Shown: in pieces, positions 1 to 11,599 of the stretch
Numbering within the stretch: the first letter of the stretch is position 1
Layout: every line of letters starts with the position of its first letter
Origin: Parasponia andersonii
Taxonomy: Eukaryota > Streptophyta > Magnoliopsida > Rosales > Cannabaceae
Direction of reading: 5' to 3'
Assembly (NCBI GenBank): GCA_002914805.1
Contig: JXTB01000015.1
Coordinates: forward strand, 1,394,344-1,458,343
Length of the DNA: 64,000 nucleotides
Made by a program: the position numbers and the translations under genes
The notes under the pieces: generated by a model
Database searches by the model: none
What the model saw: the letters and a program-made list of their open reading frames with translations, nothing else
Told to the model about the DNA's origin: nothing

Positions 1-683
1 TAATACTTGAAATAAACTTTAAACATTCTTACATTTCTTTATACATACTTTCAAGTTATTCAAATCATTTTTGTGAATTAAACTTTCAAATTCACTTTTT
101 CACAAAAGTCAATTGAGCCAAACAAGATCATACTGCTTTCACTTATTCTCTCCAGCTTTATCTTGTATCAATCTTTTTTATTAGAGAGATTCTAGTTGAG
201 TACACTAACGAAAAAAATTCAAATTGTATTTGTGAGGTGAGGTTGACACTGAATTCATAAACAATCCAGTTTAGGTAAGGTTGGCACCGGAGTCTAAACA
301 CAATCCATATTAGACGTGATAGAGTCGAATTCAAAGCTATTGTAAAGACATGAGCGTGTCTAAGAAGAAAATACTTATTGTATAAAAGGGACGGTCAAGC
401 CCATTCTCTTTACCCGATAGTGGATAGTTTAAAGCAGGTTGCCAAGAGTCAGGGACGTAGACAAACCGTAATATTTATTGAACCTCATAAAAATAATGTT
501 TGCATTTCTTTATTCCTATCTCCTTAAATTTATTTATCTTGAGTTTGTACATGCAATTTATCTATTTTTACTTGTTGTAGTTTTTACTTGCTAAATTTAC
601 TTGTTTTCTAAGAAAGGTTCGAAAAAATTTTAAAACCTATTTCACCCACTCTTTTCTCGGGTTAGCAAACTTTGGACTTAACA
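1..683 (+). repeat. 3' part of a Copia-type LTR (solo LTR or 3' LTR), cut by the window edge
   Basis: The stretch has the flavour of the R-U5 part of a plant Ty1/Copia LTR: a phrase about accumulated G and A around 410-470 (AGGTTGCCAAGAGTCAGGGA), then a T-rich run, then a 'TTTCACCCACTCTTTTCTCGGG'-like block close to the end, and a terminal ACA at 681-683. No primer-binding site follows, so it is either a solo LTR or the last LTR of an element lying to the left. The start is outside the window, so target-site duplications cannot be checked. Family assignment rests on resemblance to SIRE/Maximus-type LTR ends and is tentative. Confidence 0.4.
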
Positions 684-1440
684 AATGAAAAGTATAATTA
701 TTTTTTTTGACTAATTTGAAACATGTATATGAAAATATTGTTTAAAAAGATAAAACCAACGTTTAAATAGTGACATAAAATTCATAATGCTAACATGTAC
801 GTACAAGACACATGTTTTATAATTATTTAGTTATTATTATTTTTCCTTTTTTTTAATAGTTTTTTTCTTGGGGCTTATAGAAATGTGACTAAATTTTGAG
901 CCCAATTTCAATAAATGTCCTTTTCTCAAATGTTATAGCAAAATATCCGGTATATATATTTATATACTAAGTGTAAAATTTTATATACCAAATATAAAAA
1001 TTATATATTCAATACATTTCAGTACAGTAGCTAAAATTAGTAGATATGTTTATGTATCAAGTGTAAAAATATATATACTTAGATATTTAGCTATAAAATT
1101 AAAAAATAAGCATCTACTTAATCAAATTTAAAATATTAGTCATTCACCTAAATTTCTTCTTTTTCTTCCCGATTAGATGTATATATTTGAAAACACTTTC
1201 TTTTATTACTGGAATGAAAGCACAGACACGCGACAATTAAACAATACGGTCTTTTGGGAGAAAAAAATGACACTTAATTTTAATAGAGCTTAGTTTGTTT
1301 TCTATTTTCTTTTTAATTATTTGTAGACCTTTATCTTAAAAATTTTCAAAAAATAAAAATAGAAAAAAATAAAAGGCTAAAAGCATGCCAGTCGACCTTA
1401 TCTCAAAATAAAAAAGTGAAGAACTTATAAGATTAAATAT

Positions 1441-1471
1441 GTATATATATATATATATATATGTGTGTGTG
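1441..1471. repeat. (TA)n-(TG)n microsatellite
   Basis: About ten TA units run straight into five TG units and then GAGAG. Confidence 0.9.
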
Positions 1472-2059
1472 AGAGTTTTCAAGGGGAAATTTTTGTTTTT
1501 TTCTCTATAAATGGGTAAATTTGACTAATTTGGAAATAAATCTACAATAACAATCATCTTATTTAATATATTATTTTTAATTCATTTTTTTTATTTCTTT
1601 CCTTTTTGAAAATTTAATTTAAAGTTTAATTTTTTTTAGTTATCTTTAATTTAAAACTATATGTTCAATATTTCATAAAATTTCTTTTTTATTGTACAAA
1701 AAGTAAAATCTAAGGTAGTATAATTTTCATATTATGAATAAGTTATTTTCTTAAATAAAAAAAAAACCTATGAACAAAGCAGCAACATTAAGTTTAAAAA
1801 AAATTATGAATGAATCAGCTTAAAATTTGTACATCTTTTGTTATTTCTTTTACCGAAAGAATAAGATAGTTGAGAGTGATTTGGGATTATTAAGTATTTT
1901 TTACTAGTTTCATTTTTTTATTAAAAGAATTAAAAAATGATCGACTCACCAGGTTACCAATATTTTTTATTTTAAATAACTTTCTATATTTATATATGCA
2001 TTAATTATATAAAAAAAAATTTAATAAATCTACTAATATTATTCTAGCTATTAAATTAA

Positions 2060-2112
2060 AATCCAATGACCTAAATTAGAATACCTATCCATGGAGTAAA
2101 AATAAAAATCTC
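2060..2112. repeat. MITE end related to the 38.4-38.6 kb MITE
   Basis: The segment AATCCAATGAC..AATACCTATCCATGG.GTAAAAA matches the right end of the MITE at 38373-38572 (ATCCAATGACTAAAAAATAA, then ATACCTATCCATAGGTAAAA). Only this end can be aligned by eye; the other end was not found, so the copy is either truncated or too diverged. Confidence 0.4.
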
Positions 2113-3126
2113 TATTAAAACATCACCTATACATAACTCCTCTAAAGTGAAAAAAGAGACTGAAAGAAAATTTTAATCCTGCTGATAATTCTAGTCTAAA
2201 CTCATAAATTTTCTTACTAAATTTTTTGAAAATCCCACGTATTACTCCATGTCCTATATTTCAGCTTTTAATTTGCACAAAATATTACGCTTTCTTATTA
2301 TCTTTGGAGAGTGGCGAATTTCTTTTCATTTTTTCACATCCATTCTCTTTTATTCTGAGGGAGTTTATTAATTAGCTTCTATTTTATATTCTTGTCTATG
2401 TAGGTCTAGCTCCTCCTTTCTCTTTCTCCAAAACTTGAACATTGCATGCAAAATAAAAAAATCATTTGAAGGTAACTGTTATATCTTAATAAGTTAATAT
2501 ATTTTTGAGTTTTTATCCGTTGGCTACTAATATTTTCTTATATTTTATATTGTTATTATCGTTGGATCTTTATTTATTGTTAGAAAGTTATTTCTTATAA
2601 GAATGAATTTAATTATCATAAGCGACTGTGAAGAGTTAGAACTCATCTTCTATAAATTGTTTTACGCCATGTTAAGACGATATTTCATTTTTTCTTTTCT
2701 AATTTTTGGTTGGAAGATGCAGCGTTGCAGTAATCTCTAAAAAGACAAGTCTTTATATTCCAAACACTTATACTTCTTATAACCAAGCGCATTAACTTCA
2801 ACCATGGTTTTCATCATCAGCATATGATACTCACATAGTCATGTTGCTCAGGTAATTATAATAAACAATATTAATTATTTTCAACCATATTTTTGGATTA
2901 AGATTCATTTCATCTTTTTTTAATATTATTATACTAGATGTAGTTAATTATGTATTTGCTAATTTGGTTTTGTTAAAAAATTGTGCAGATTTTAAGGGAT
3001 TCGAACATACAACTCTCTGATATATTAGAATTCTTACTTCTATTTTAATTTTTGGATAATTTTTTTTGTAAATATTTTAGTTTTCGTTTGAATTTTTGAA
3101 TGATTTATGTATAGAAACGTGTGCTC

Positions 3127-3143
3127 ATATTCTCTTAGGTTTT
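3127..3143. repeat. left target-site duplication of SINE copy 1
   Basis: ATATTCTCTTAGGTTTT here matches ATATTCTCAGGTTTT at 3309-3323 apart from a 2-base gap, the flanking direct repeat expected of LINE-driven SINE insertion. Confidence 0.6.
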
Positions 3144-3279
3144 AGTCAATTGGGGCTAGTTTAGTTGGTGTGAGTTTGAGTTTGAGGAGATTAGGAGTTC
3201 AAACCTTGGTAGAGTGTACGTGTATTATTTTCTTTTAAATTTGTAATAAGTAATGGTCATTAATTAAGCCTCATTTTAA

Positions 3280-3308
<29 letters not shown>
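3144..3308 (+). mobile_element. tRNA-derived SINE, copy 1
   Basis: The head contains a Pol III A-box-like stretch (TAGTTTAGTTGGTGTGAG, about 3158-3175) and a B-box-like GAGTTCAAACC near 3200. The 3' part (TTTGTAATAAGTAATGGTCATTA and onward, then TAAGCCTCATTTT) is nearly identical to the SINE at 26445-26635, which defines a family. It ends in A's that run into a (TA)n tail of about 30 bp. Direct repeats flank it. Two related copies in one window, each with its own duplication, make the SINE call strong even though the family name is unknown to me. Confidence 0.7.

Positions 3309-3312
<4 letters not shown>
3283..3312. repeat. (TA)n microsatellite forming the SINE tail
   Basis: About 15 AT units directly after the A-rich end of the SINE, probably grown from its poly(A) tail. 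Confidence 0.8.
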
Positions 3313-3314
<2 letters not shown>

Positions 3315-3323
3315 TCAGGTTTT

Positions 3324-3650
3324 GACGAGGCATAGCTTTTATTTTTTATTTTTTTGTTAATTGTTTCCTTTTTGGACTATTGTATCTTTTTCTCTATTTA
3401 ATCAAATTATGGTTCAAAGTTATTAAATTATGGCTCAAAGTTACTAAACGCAGTACGAGTTCTTTTTTTTTTCTTTGTTTATTGTTTTTTTTTTTATAAT
3501 TATTGTATCTTTTTTCTTTATTTACTTAAACTCCTGACTAAGAGTTTAAAACGGAGGACGAGTTCTTTCTATATTTAATATGGTAACTAGACTTAATCGT
3601 TAAAAGTTTTATAATAAAATCAAATTCTATATGTCCTCAAAAAACATCTA
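3324..3650. other. AT-rich spacer
   Basis: T-rich sequence with long homopolymers and a short local duplication (TCAAATTATGGTTCAAAGTT followed by TTAAATTATGGCTCAAAGTT near 3402-3442). No gene seen. Confidence 0.5.
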
Positions 3651-3988
3651 TATAAAAAACTAAAATTAAAAGCATGTTTTTATTAATTAATAGACCAGAT
3701 TTATTGACATTTATATTACCATTATCATGGCCATATGTCATTTTAAAATGTCACAAAATATCTAAAAAAAAAAAACTAGTGTAATGACTTTTTTCTAAAT
3801 GTTATTAAAACATTTTTTTAGACACTTTAAAAATATTTATTTTTTATTAATTAAATAATTTAGTGATATTTGAAAGTAACACTAATACAATAGAATTTTA
3901 AAAATATCACTAAAAATGATGATGTAATGACATTTGAAATGTTAATATGCTTTTAGTCGCAAATACATATTTTATATTTTTTATAAAT
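3650..3988. mobile_element. left part of a CACTA-like DNA transposon remnant
   Basis: The stretch repeats short words in both orientations: TGACATTT, AATGTCAC, TCACTAAAAATG, TAATGACATTT, TAGTGATATTT. This is the texture of subterminal repeats in plant CACTA (CMC) elements. The matching right side is at 15113-15165, across Tat element 1, and ends in GCTGTAGTG, the complement of a CACTA terminus (CACTACAGC). A CACTA-starting terminus candidate lies at 3880, but 3-bp duplications do not match, so the exact left end is open. No transposase is seen; it would be a non-autonomous copy. Confidence 0.4.
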
Positions 3989-3993
3989 GTTAC
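3989..3993. repeat. left target-site duplication of Tat element 1 (GTTAC)
   Basis: GTTAC directly precedes the LTR start and is repeated at 15108-15112 directly after the other LTR. Confidence 0.9.
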
Positions 3994-4739
3994 TGTTGAT
4001 GAAGGTTTTTTCAACAATAAATTTAGATAAAATTACGAGATGTGGCTTGTGTGAAAATGGTTATTATTCAAAGCAAATAAAGAGGCAAAGATTTTATAGT
4101 GGTTCAGCCCCGAAAAAGATGAGTTTACGTCCACTGTTTTTCACAATTTTCTGGAGAATTACAAGAACTCAAAATTACAATGTGTTGTCTGGAAAAAAGA
4201 AGAAAACACCCTTAAGAATTCCTCAGCCTCTTAAATCAGAAAAAGTCCTCTATTCAGAAAAAATCCTCTTCGGAAAAAAATCCTCCCCTCACTGAAACAT
4301 TGAACTCCCTTTATATAGATGAATGTAGCTCAATGTTCCCAATTGTGAGAATGGGTAATTGTACAATCGGGTAATATAATTTGAATAACGATATAATTGG
4401 GTAATCACTTAAATTGGGTAACTGGTTGAACTTGAAAGAGAAACTTTTATTTCTCTTTCCTTGTAGGTTATCCGTTTGACGAAGCAGAGACTAGTCTTCT
4501 TTTCTTTCGGGTCGCACATAACCTATTCGGAGGAGGTCGCACGTAACTCCTGCGGTGGAGATCGCACATAACTTATTCGGAGGAGGTCGCATGTAACTTA
4601 TGCGGTGGAGGTCGCACATAACCTATTCGGAGGAGGTCGCACGTAACTTATGCAGTGGAGGTAGCATACAACCCTTTTGGATGAGGATACACTTAATCTT
4701 ATTCATGCGACCTGAAATAGGATTTTAGACCACACAACA
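3994..4739 (-). repeat. 3' LTR of Tat element 1
   Basis: On the plus strand it begins TGTTGATG and ends CACAACA, the mirror image of TGTTGTGTGG..CATCAACA. It matches 14428-15107 throughout, but is 66 bp longer, mostly because its 25-bp repeat array has seven units rather than five. Confidence 0.92.
4511..4685. repeat. 25-bp tandem array in the 3' LTR of Tat element 1 (7 units)
   Basis: Seven consecutive 25-bp units of the form GTCGCACATAACCTATTCGG + AGGAG. Two unit types alternate, one with CTATTCGGAGGAG and one with TATGCGGTGGAG, so the higher-order period is 50 bp. The sister LTR has five units at 14929-15053. By position it lies in U3. Confidence 0.85.
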
Positions 4740-5706
4740 ATTGCTCTCTAGCTCCATTAGTTCCTTTAGGACAAAATAGAGCTCCCTTTTAATGTAAGTG
4801 AGTGCGAACTTAAAAAATGCGACGTCACGACCTAGACTTGAGATCTTTGAAGAGTTGAAGAGTCGCCAGAACTCAAATCTCACCTTTCTCAAGATCACGT
4901 GCACCTTTTTCTGACAGATGAAAACACGTGTCACATTTTCAAAGAAAAATAGCAGAACTCAAGGAGACTCAAGGATATCGATGATGCCAACTACCGTCTC
5001 TAAACTGAATCGTTTCAAATTTCGAAAGATACTGATTGAATTTCGGAAAAAATCAAATCCCGCGTGAACTTCGGCCTTTAGATCTGAAAATCAAATATCT
5101 TGATCTACGGCTATGATTTAGCGATGCTCGAGGAATAAATATCGGAAATCAATCTGCTTCTGCTTTTTCATTATAGACTCTTATTTTCCATCTTTCTAAA
5201 ATCCCGAAGTATTTCAGAGGAAACCCTACAGCACCGTTTCATTCTTCATCTCGCACAATTCCAGTATCTTCTCTAACGGAGTTTAGACCATATCTCAATC
5301 CCTCTGCTTTTGAAGTAAGATTAGTTCATTCCTTCTCTCCTATTATTCTTCGTCTGTTCTCGGAAAAACTTACAGTTTCAATTTCTAGGAATAGAAACAC
5401 ATCCCATATTCGGACGAACTGGAATGAGAGTTTTTCAGATCCCCCTTTACCGGTTCATAGAATAGACTCTTACTAGATAATGGTCTAAGATAAACTCGTG
5501 AAAAGAGTTTCTAGGGTCTGATACCCTATTTATTTATTATTTGACGAACTACTCGAGCAATTTTTATGAATCCGTAGATTAATTAGACAAAATTCGATGA
5601 GCTTGCTTATTAATACAATCCTAGGGTGAACCCCCAGAATTTACTAGCACATAGTGAAAATCCTTGATGCTCGCATAGGACTAAATCCATCCGTATTTCT
5701 TTTCAG
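4740..5706. other. 3' internal region of Tat element 1, upstream of its antisense gene
   Basis: Noncoding stretch between the 3' LTR and the antisense gene. Next to the LTR, the minus strand reads GGAGCTAGAGAGCAAT just before TGTTGTG, a weak polypurine tract candidate. Near 5693-5706 the plus strand has TTTCTTTTCAG directly before the antisense gene's first ATG, which looks like a splice acceptor; the same context is present in element 2. Confidence 0.5.
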
Positions 5707-7851
5707 ATGTCTAGTAGTGAGGATTTTAGGGAAGGGAATGCATTTTCTAGAGAATCTGACTCCAGTGTTAGCTCCATAAACCTCGAAGACTACCTTAAGC
5801 CAGAACCCGAGGTAGAGATAACAGCGGTCAGGCAAAATAGTCCTCGCATAGGCAACCTCCCTCAGGATCAGTGGCCTCGACATATCAGAGATGCCCTTGC
5901 CTTCTCATTGGGCTATCAATACGTAGAGGGGAATTGGTCATGTACCAATATAAGGACGAGCTGCACATCGAACAAACTCAGCAAAATCATATGCAGCTAT
6001 AAGATCGCCATCCCTCTTCGTTTGCCCATGGAATTCAATCGACCACACACACCACCACGCGGAATTGCTTCTTTTTCTGAAGCAGTTCTCAAGTACGGTG
6101 TCCACCTCCCACTTCATCCGTACATAAAATCAATTATCAACTACTATGGGGTCGTCCTTTTCCAACTGACTCCTAATACATACAGATACATGGTAAGTTT
6201 GTACATGCTCTACCATAAATTAGGATTAGGCTCCCCTTCTCCTGAAGAGTTCGCTTAGTTTTATCAAGTGAAATCAAACACGTCAAATCTTGGCTTCTTT
6301 TATGCAAGAAAATGGTCGAACCAGGCAATAAAAATAATCTACGAGGTTCGCAACAACATAGGAAAATGGAAAAATCAATTTTTCCACTTTGACTATGCGG
6401 ATAACGGCTTCTTTCAAAATCCCGATACATAGTTTTCCAATTTATCACCTTTTTCTTATTCTGTTATTTTTATCCTAATCGTACTCGTATGTCATTGCAG
6501 ACAACAGGGAACGGCCCGGACTTTCCAGGGAATAGCTCGCAAGGGTGTACAAAATCAACGACCTTCCAATCAAAGAATTTGATTGGAAGGTACTTGGAAC
6601 TTCCAAGAATCTGGTCGCTTGTGGTCTACTTCCAAAGGGAGCTGCATTCCCTGACCGCCCCGTTCGTTCGTCCAGACCTTCGAGCTCGAAGAAAAAGAAG
6701 CCAAGAAAACAGACGGATATAGGTGCCTCATCTTCCAGACTTAGGAAACGAAAAGCACCTTCCACCCCTCCAGCTTCGGAACCATCCATTCCTGAAATAA
6801 CGTCACCCCCAGCTCTTCAACCAGCTCCTCCATAAGAAGAAGGTAATCATATATATATTTTCTAATCATTGTATTATATCACCTTGCTCACTGAAATCTG
6901 TACAAAGATGGTTATCGGTAGCGGCCTGTGAGCACCACCCTCTACTCTCAGGTCCATGGAAAAATCCAAGACACCTAAGAGCACTTCATCATCGAAAGGG
7001 AAAGAGAAGGTCGGCAACTCCAAAAAATGAAAAGTTGTCTTCAAGGACATCCTGGCAAGCTCGCCTCCTCCATAGCCTCAGACAACGAGCTATTCTGAAC
7101 TACCCAAAGAGGCTGCCACCTCTTCAGAACCGATCCTGGTAGATAAGGATGAGGAACTCTTTGCGCTCCTCAATCAACTGCCAGAGAAGGCTGGTATGAG
7201 TACAACCTTCATTGATCGCTTTACTTCCGAGGAGGGCTGAGAGCGGATGGAGCGACGATCTGCCAAGGTCACTTTTGGTTCTACGATGAGGATGCTGGCC
7301 AATGTAAATACCTTTTTATTCTCTCCTCAAAATGTATTATTTCTTGGTATTAATGATTATATTTTCAGACCACAGCTGCTGCTGTCCTGATGCACGACCC
7401 GGTCCTCGAATGCTTGGAGAAGGCCAAAAAAGTTGAAGAGATAACTTAAGCATTCGAGAACTCGGAGAAAGCTCGGGAGGAGGAGAAAAAAGCCTTTGAC
7501 TTGGAGAGGCAGCAGCTACTTGAAGGCCTAGCCAAGGAGAAGCTCGAGAAGGAGAACCTCGAGGAGAAAGTCAAAGAGCTCGAGAAAACCATCTCTGAGC
7601 ATCCGGATCGCTTGAGGGAGGCGACAATAGAGGCGGTTCACAAAGCTATCGAAGAGTTCAAGGCGACTGAAGTCAGAGAGCTCGAAGATAAAGCTAGTGA
7701 CATCGCCTCGTCGGCCATCATTTTTAACATCTTCTGCAAGCATCTGGACTTTGACTTCTCCATCCTTGGCGAGGACGTGGTCGAGCTTATCCAGAGTTGG
7801 AGGGAGGATACTGCCAAAAATGGGGATGGCGGTGCGAGCACTTCGGCATAG
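5707..7851 (+). pseudogene. antisense accessory gene of Tat element 1 (putative gypsy-type transposon domain, then coiled coil)
   Basis: It lies between pol and the 3' LTR and is read opposite to gag-pol. The first block begins MSSSEDFREG and carries, from about residue 115, the signature of the plant 'Putative gypsy type transposon' domain (Pfam Transposase_28): LPLHPYIKSIINYYG, then QLTPNTYRYM. Middle blocks are rich in Pro, Ser and Lys (RSSRPSSSKKKKPRKQT). The last block, 7501-7851, is a charged coiled coil (EKLEKENLEEKVKELEK). Blocks are separated by short AT-rich stretches with GT..AG borders, for example 6843-6907 and 7304-7368, at places that correspond in element 2, while the separating sequences themselves differ. 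The exons are conserved better than the spacers, as expected of a spliced gene. Extra genes near the 3' end are known from Tat relatives such as Grande and Retand; the role is unknown. This copy is broken. Confidence 0.75.
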
Positions 7852-8833
7852 TAAAACTTGTATTTTTTTTTTATTTTTAGAACAATGCGGGCTTGGTCCC
7901 TCTTTCTCTCTGCTTATGTACGGGTGCCAAAATTCTTTTAATGAATATTATTTTTTCCATGTCAGATATTCCTACAAAATAATGAAAACACAACATTGTA
8001 ATTTTAACTAAGTAGTCAATCACTAGGTGACTGATCGGTACGCTTTTTGCGATTTGAATCCAACTAGTTTAAAACGAGTTTCAAGTGTTAGGATAGGTTA
8101 GGTTGCTTAAGAAAATAGCAAGTACGGGTGATGCAAACTCAATACTGTTTTTCAAAAGTTCAATGGCAAAATATGATATAGCAATATTTCACATCGAACA
8201 ATGAACGTTTTGCTTAGTTACTTTGTTATTCGAGGAGAGAAATTGCGTAATACGACATGCTAAGGCATGAAACGAGGAGAAAATTCTAGGATTTTAAGGA
8301 GTTTTAGATATTTCGACGATCTAAAACTCCATCCCCTCTGAATGGACGTTTTGCATAGTCCCTTAGGAAATAAGTAGGAGATAATATTCTGATCCCACTG
8401 CCCCCTGAGTTTTACGGTATCTGAAAACTGCCATAAAACTATAAGAGATGAACCAAATGAAGTTGAAGTAATAGCCGAAGAAATATTATTGACGGACGAT
8501 GTCGAATGACGAAATAACAAAGATACAGTAAGTCGTTGAAGATATATGGAAGATAAACATGAAGATTCATTGATAATAACGATGAAGTTGTTCTGCATTC
8601 CAAGCATGTTCGATCTTTTGTCTGTCGATATGAGCTAGGTTGTATGTCGCAGGTCGAATGACGTCATCAATAACATAAGACCCTTCCCAAGAAGGTCCAA
8701 ATACACCAGCACCATGCTCTTTATTATTAGATAGAACTCTTCGAAGGACAAGATCACCAACTTCAAAATGTCTACTTTTGACTTTGGAGTTATAATGTCG
8801 AGTAGTACGTTGCTGATATGATGTAATTCGAAG
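7852..8833. other. spacer between antisense gene and integrase in Tat element 1
   Basis: No coding content. Matching sequence occurs in element 2 around 43450-44130 in opposite orientation, including the block with CCATAAAACT and GATCCCACTGCCCCC near 8390-8445. Two genes on opposite strands converge here, so this stretch probably holds both their 3' ends. Confidence 0.5.
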
Positions 8834-9872
8834 TTAAGATTGTTCACGCCTCTCTTCTAAAAAATCGAGTTCAATTCTCAGTAATACATCATTCTGATTT
8901 TGCTCATAAACAGATCGCCGTAGAGAGCTCGCACCAATTTCAACTGGGATCATTGCTTCATATCCATAAGCTAAAGAGAATGGACTCTCTCCAGTAGTGG
9001 TTCGTTGAGTGGTGCGATAAGCCCATAAAACTTTTGGAAGTACTTCTGGCCAAGCTCTTTTATACTCCTCCAACTTCGTCTTTATATTCTATTTAAGTAT
9101 TTTGTTTATCGCTTCGATCTGCCCATTGGCTTAAGGATGAATAACAGCAGAAAAACTCTTCTTGATGCCTAAATTATTGCAGAAGTCACGGAACTCATCA
9201 TAGTGAAACTGCTGCCTATTATCAGAAATTATAGTATATGGTATACCATAACGGCAGATTATAGATTTGTTAACAAAATCTATCATCTTCTTTGCAGAAA
9301 TGGTACTCAAGGTCTCAGCTTCCGCCTATTTTATGAAATAATCGACTGCGACCACCGCATACTTCAAACCACCCCGTGCTATTAATTCCCTAAATAGCAA
9401 ATGGCCATGGACTAGTCATTGAAGTTAAAGGAACATGTGGTTTTCTAGGAATAGTCGCAAATCATTGACATTTATCACACCTTCTAGCAAATTCCATTGT
9501 ATCCTTCTTCGTAGTCGGCCAAAAATACCTTTGTCGAAGAATCTTATTTGCAAGTGCTTGCCCTCCAAGATGATTTCCACATATTTCTTCGTAGATTTCC
9601 CTCACAATGTAGCGTGCTTTTTCATCATTGACACATAATAATAATGGCGAGCTAAAACTTCTTCGATAAAGCTTCTCATCATGGATGATATAGCGGGCTG
9701 CCTTCATGCGGAGTCGCTTTGCATCATCTTTGCTCTTGGAAAGATCGCCATTTTGTAAATATTGCATTATAGGATCCATCCATGATGGTTTGTCGTCAAC
9801 TGGCATAGCTACTTGAGGCTCAACCTCGATGCTTGGCGAAACAAGAAATTCAACAGGGACAACCTTCAACAA
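8834..9872 (-). pseudogene. integrase region of Tat element 1
   Basis: The upstream block (9462-9872) ends with the integrase zinc-binding region: NHLGG, then RYFWPTTKKD, then RRCDKCQ, the H-H-C-C arrangement of retroviral-type integrases. The downstream block (8834-9073) contains PKVLWAYRTTQRTTTGESPF, the conserved end of the catalytic core seen across plant Ty3/gypsy integrases, followed by GYEAMIPVEIG. Integrase joins the cDNA to the target. It is broken. It comes last in pol, after the second RNase H, as usual for Ty3/gypsy. Confidence 0.85.
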
Positions 9873-10330
9873 CTCTGCATCTTTCGTTGAAGCGAGCTTG
9901 GCAAGGGCATCCGCCTGGGTATTTTCAATGTGAGGAAGAAGCTAAATGTTATAAGCGGTGAATGTTAAGAATAATCGTTGCACCTCCTACAGATAGGCCA
10001 TCATTCTCACTCCTCTCGCTTGATAATCACCCTTAACCTGACAAACGACCAACTGGGAGTCGCTGTACACTTCAATCATCTCGACCTTCATTTCCTGTGC
10101 AAGCTTTAGCCTAGCTATCAGTACTTCATATTCAGCCTCATTATTCGNCACCTGCTCCATTTTCATTCGATGACCCATCAACATAAAGTTTCCACAGCCT
10201 TGATGTATCTGAAGCGGGTTTTTCGAGTACTCCTGTGGGAAGTTCGATGTTATATGTGAATTCTGCAATAAAATCTGCGAGGGCCTAACCCTTTATGGCA
10301 GTGCGAGGTTGAAAATTGATGTCAAATTGA
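9873..10330 (-). pseudogene. second (archaeal-type) RNase H of Tat element 1
   Basis: The readable part contains [20 protein letters not shown] and the motif [11 protein letters not shown], the E and D catalytic positions of an archaeal/plant-type RNase H. A second RNase H of this kind between the retroviral RNase H and integrase marks the Tat/Ogre lineage. A single N lies inside at 10148, so part of the sequence may be missing from the assembly. Broken fossil. Confidence 0.85.
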
Positions 10331-11568
10331 CTCAATTCAACAGCCTACTTAAGCAGCCGTCCTGATGCCTCAGGTTTCTGTAGAACCTGTTTTAACGGGA
10401 AATTCGTGAAAACCCTGATGGAGTGAGCATGAAAGTAAGGTCGAAGCTTTCTTGATGCAATGACGAGCGCTAGCGCTAATTTTTCCATCTCTGGATACCT
10501 AGTTTCGGCATCAAGTAATCTTTTACTTACATAATAGATAGGTCGCTGTATTTTTTCCTCCTCGCGAATTAATGTAGCACTCGTCGCATATTTGGAAATA
10601 GCGAGATATAAGCATAATTCTTCTCCTGGGTTTGGCTTCGATAAGAGTGGAGGAGAACCCAAGTACTTTTTCAACTCTTGGAACACTTGCTCGTATTCTT
10701 TCGTCCATTCAAACCTCTTTGATCCCTTCAATACTTCAAAGAATGGTTGGCATTTATCAGTTGACCTGGATACAAACCGACTCAGCGCAGCTACTCTTCC
10801 TGCTAGGCTCTGTACATCCTTGGGTTTACGTGGAGACTGCATATCAATCAACGCTTGTATCTTCTAAGGGTTTGCTACAATACCTCGTTGATTAACCATA
10901 AAACCCAGAAACTTTCCAGATCCTACCCCGAGCGCACACTTCTAGGTATTCAGCTTCATTTGATATTTCCGGAGAATTTTGAACATCTCATCAAAGTGCT
11001 TGATGTGATCTTCAACTTTCTCTGACTTCACCAACATATCGTTGACATATACCTCCATTGTCTTGCCAATTTATTTTGCCAACATCATATTGACAAGACA
11101 CTAGTAGGTCGCTCCTGTGTTGACAAGTCCGAAGAGCATCTTCTTGTAGCAGTATAGTCCTCGATCAGTGATGAACGAGGTATGTTCCTCATCTAGCTCA
11201 TACATGGGAATTTGATTGTATCCAGAATACACGTCTATGAAACTTAAGAGTTCATGACCCGATGTCGCAGCTACAAGTTGGTCGATTCTCGAAAGGGGGA
11301 AGCTGTCTTTCAGACATACTTTGTTGAGATTGGTGAAATCGATGCATGTTCTCCACTTCCCATTGGGTTTCTTCACCAAAACCGAGTTTGCAAGCCAGTC
11401 AGGGTAAAAAAATTCTCTTATGAATCCAATTTCGAGCAGCTTCTCCACCTCTTCTTTTAACGTGACGTAGCGCTCTGGATTCATAGCTTTTCTTTTCTGC
11501 TGTACAGGCATCTTTGTCAGATCTATGTTAAGATGGTGGCATATGATCATCGAATCGATCCCTACCAT
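10331..11568 (-). pseudogene. reverse transcriptase and RNase H region of Tat element 1
   Basis: The RT part shows LVKKPNGKWRTCIDFTNLNK and GYNQIPM, classic Ty3/gypsy RT blocks, and the flank contains GLYCYKKMLFGL. The RNase H part (10345-10851) shows YYVSKRLLDAETRYPEMEKL and ASRKLRPYFHAHSIRVFTNF. Function in the family: copying RNA into cDNA and degrading the RNA strand. Interrupted, as elsewhere in this element. The same region is better preserved in element 3 at 62026-63450. Confidence 0.9.
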
Positions 11569-11599
11569 ATCCGAATGTCACCACGTGAAGACATCCAAG

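Larger units (their letters stand above)
684..3126. other. AT-rich intergenic DNA without a gene
   Basis: Very AT-rich sequence with many homopolymer A and T runs. It holds no open frame with recognisable content. Internal items that stand out are the TA/TG microsatellite at 1441-1471 and the MITE end at 2060-2112. A phrase around 1505-1535 (GGGTAAATTTGACTA) recurs near 27455-27470 in a similar context, so part of this stretch is probably an old dispersed repeat. Confidence 0.6.

Noticed and set aside
3987-4295. Open frame of 102 codons at the left edge of Tat element 1
   Set aside because: It lies almost wholly inside the LTR and is mirrored by similar frames in other LTR copies; no protein signature.
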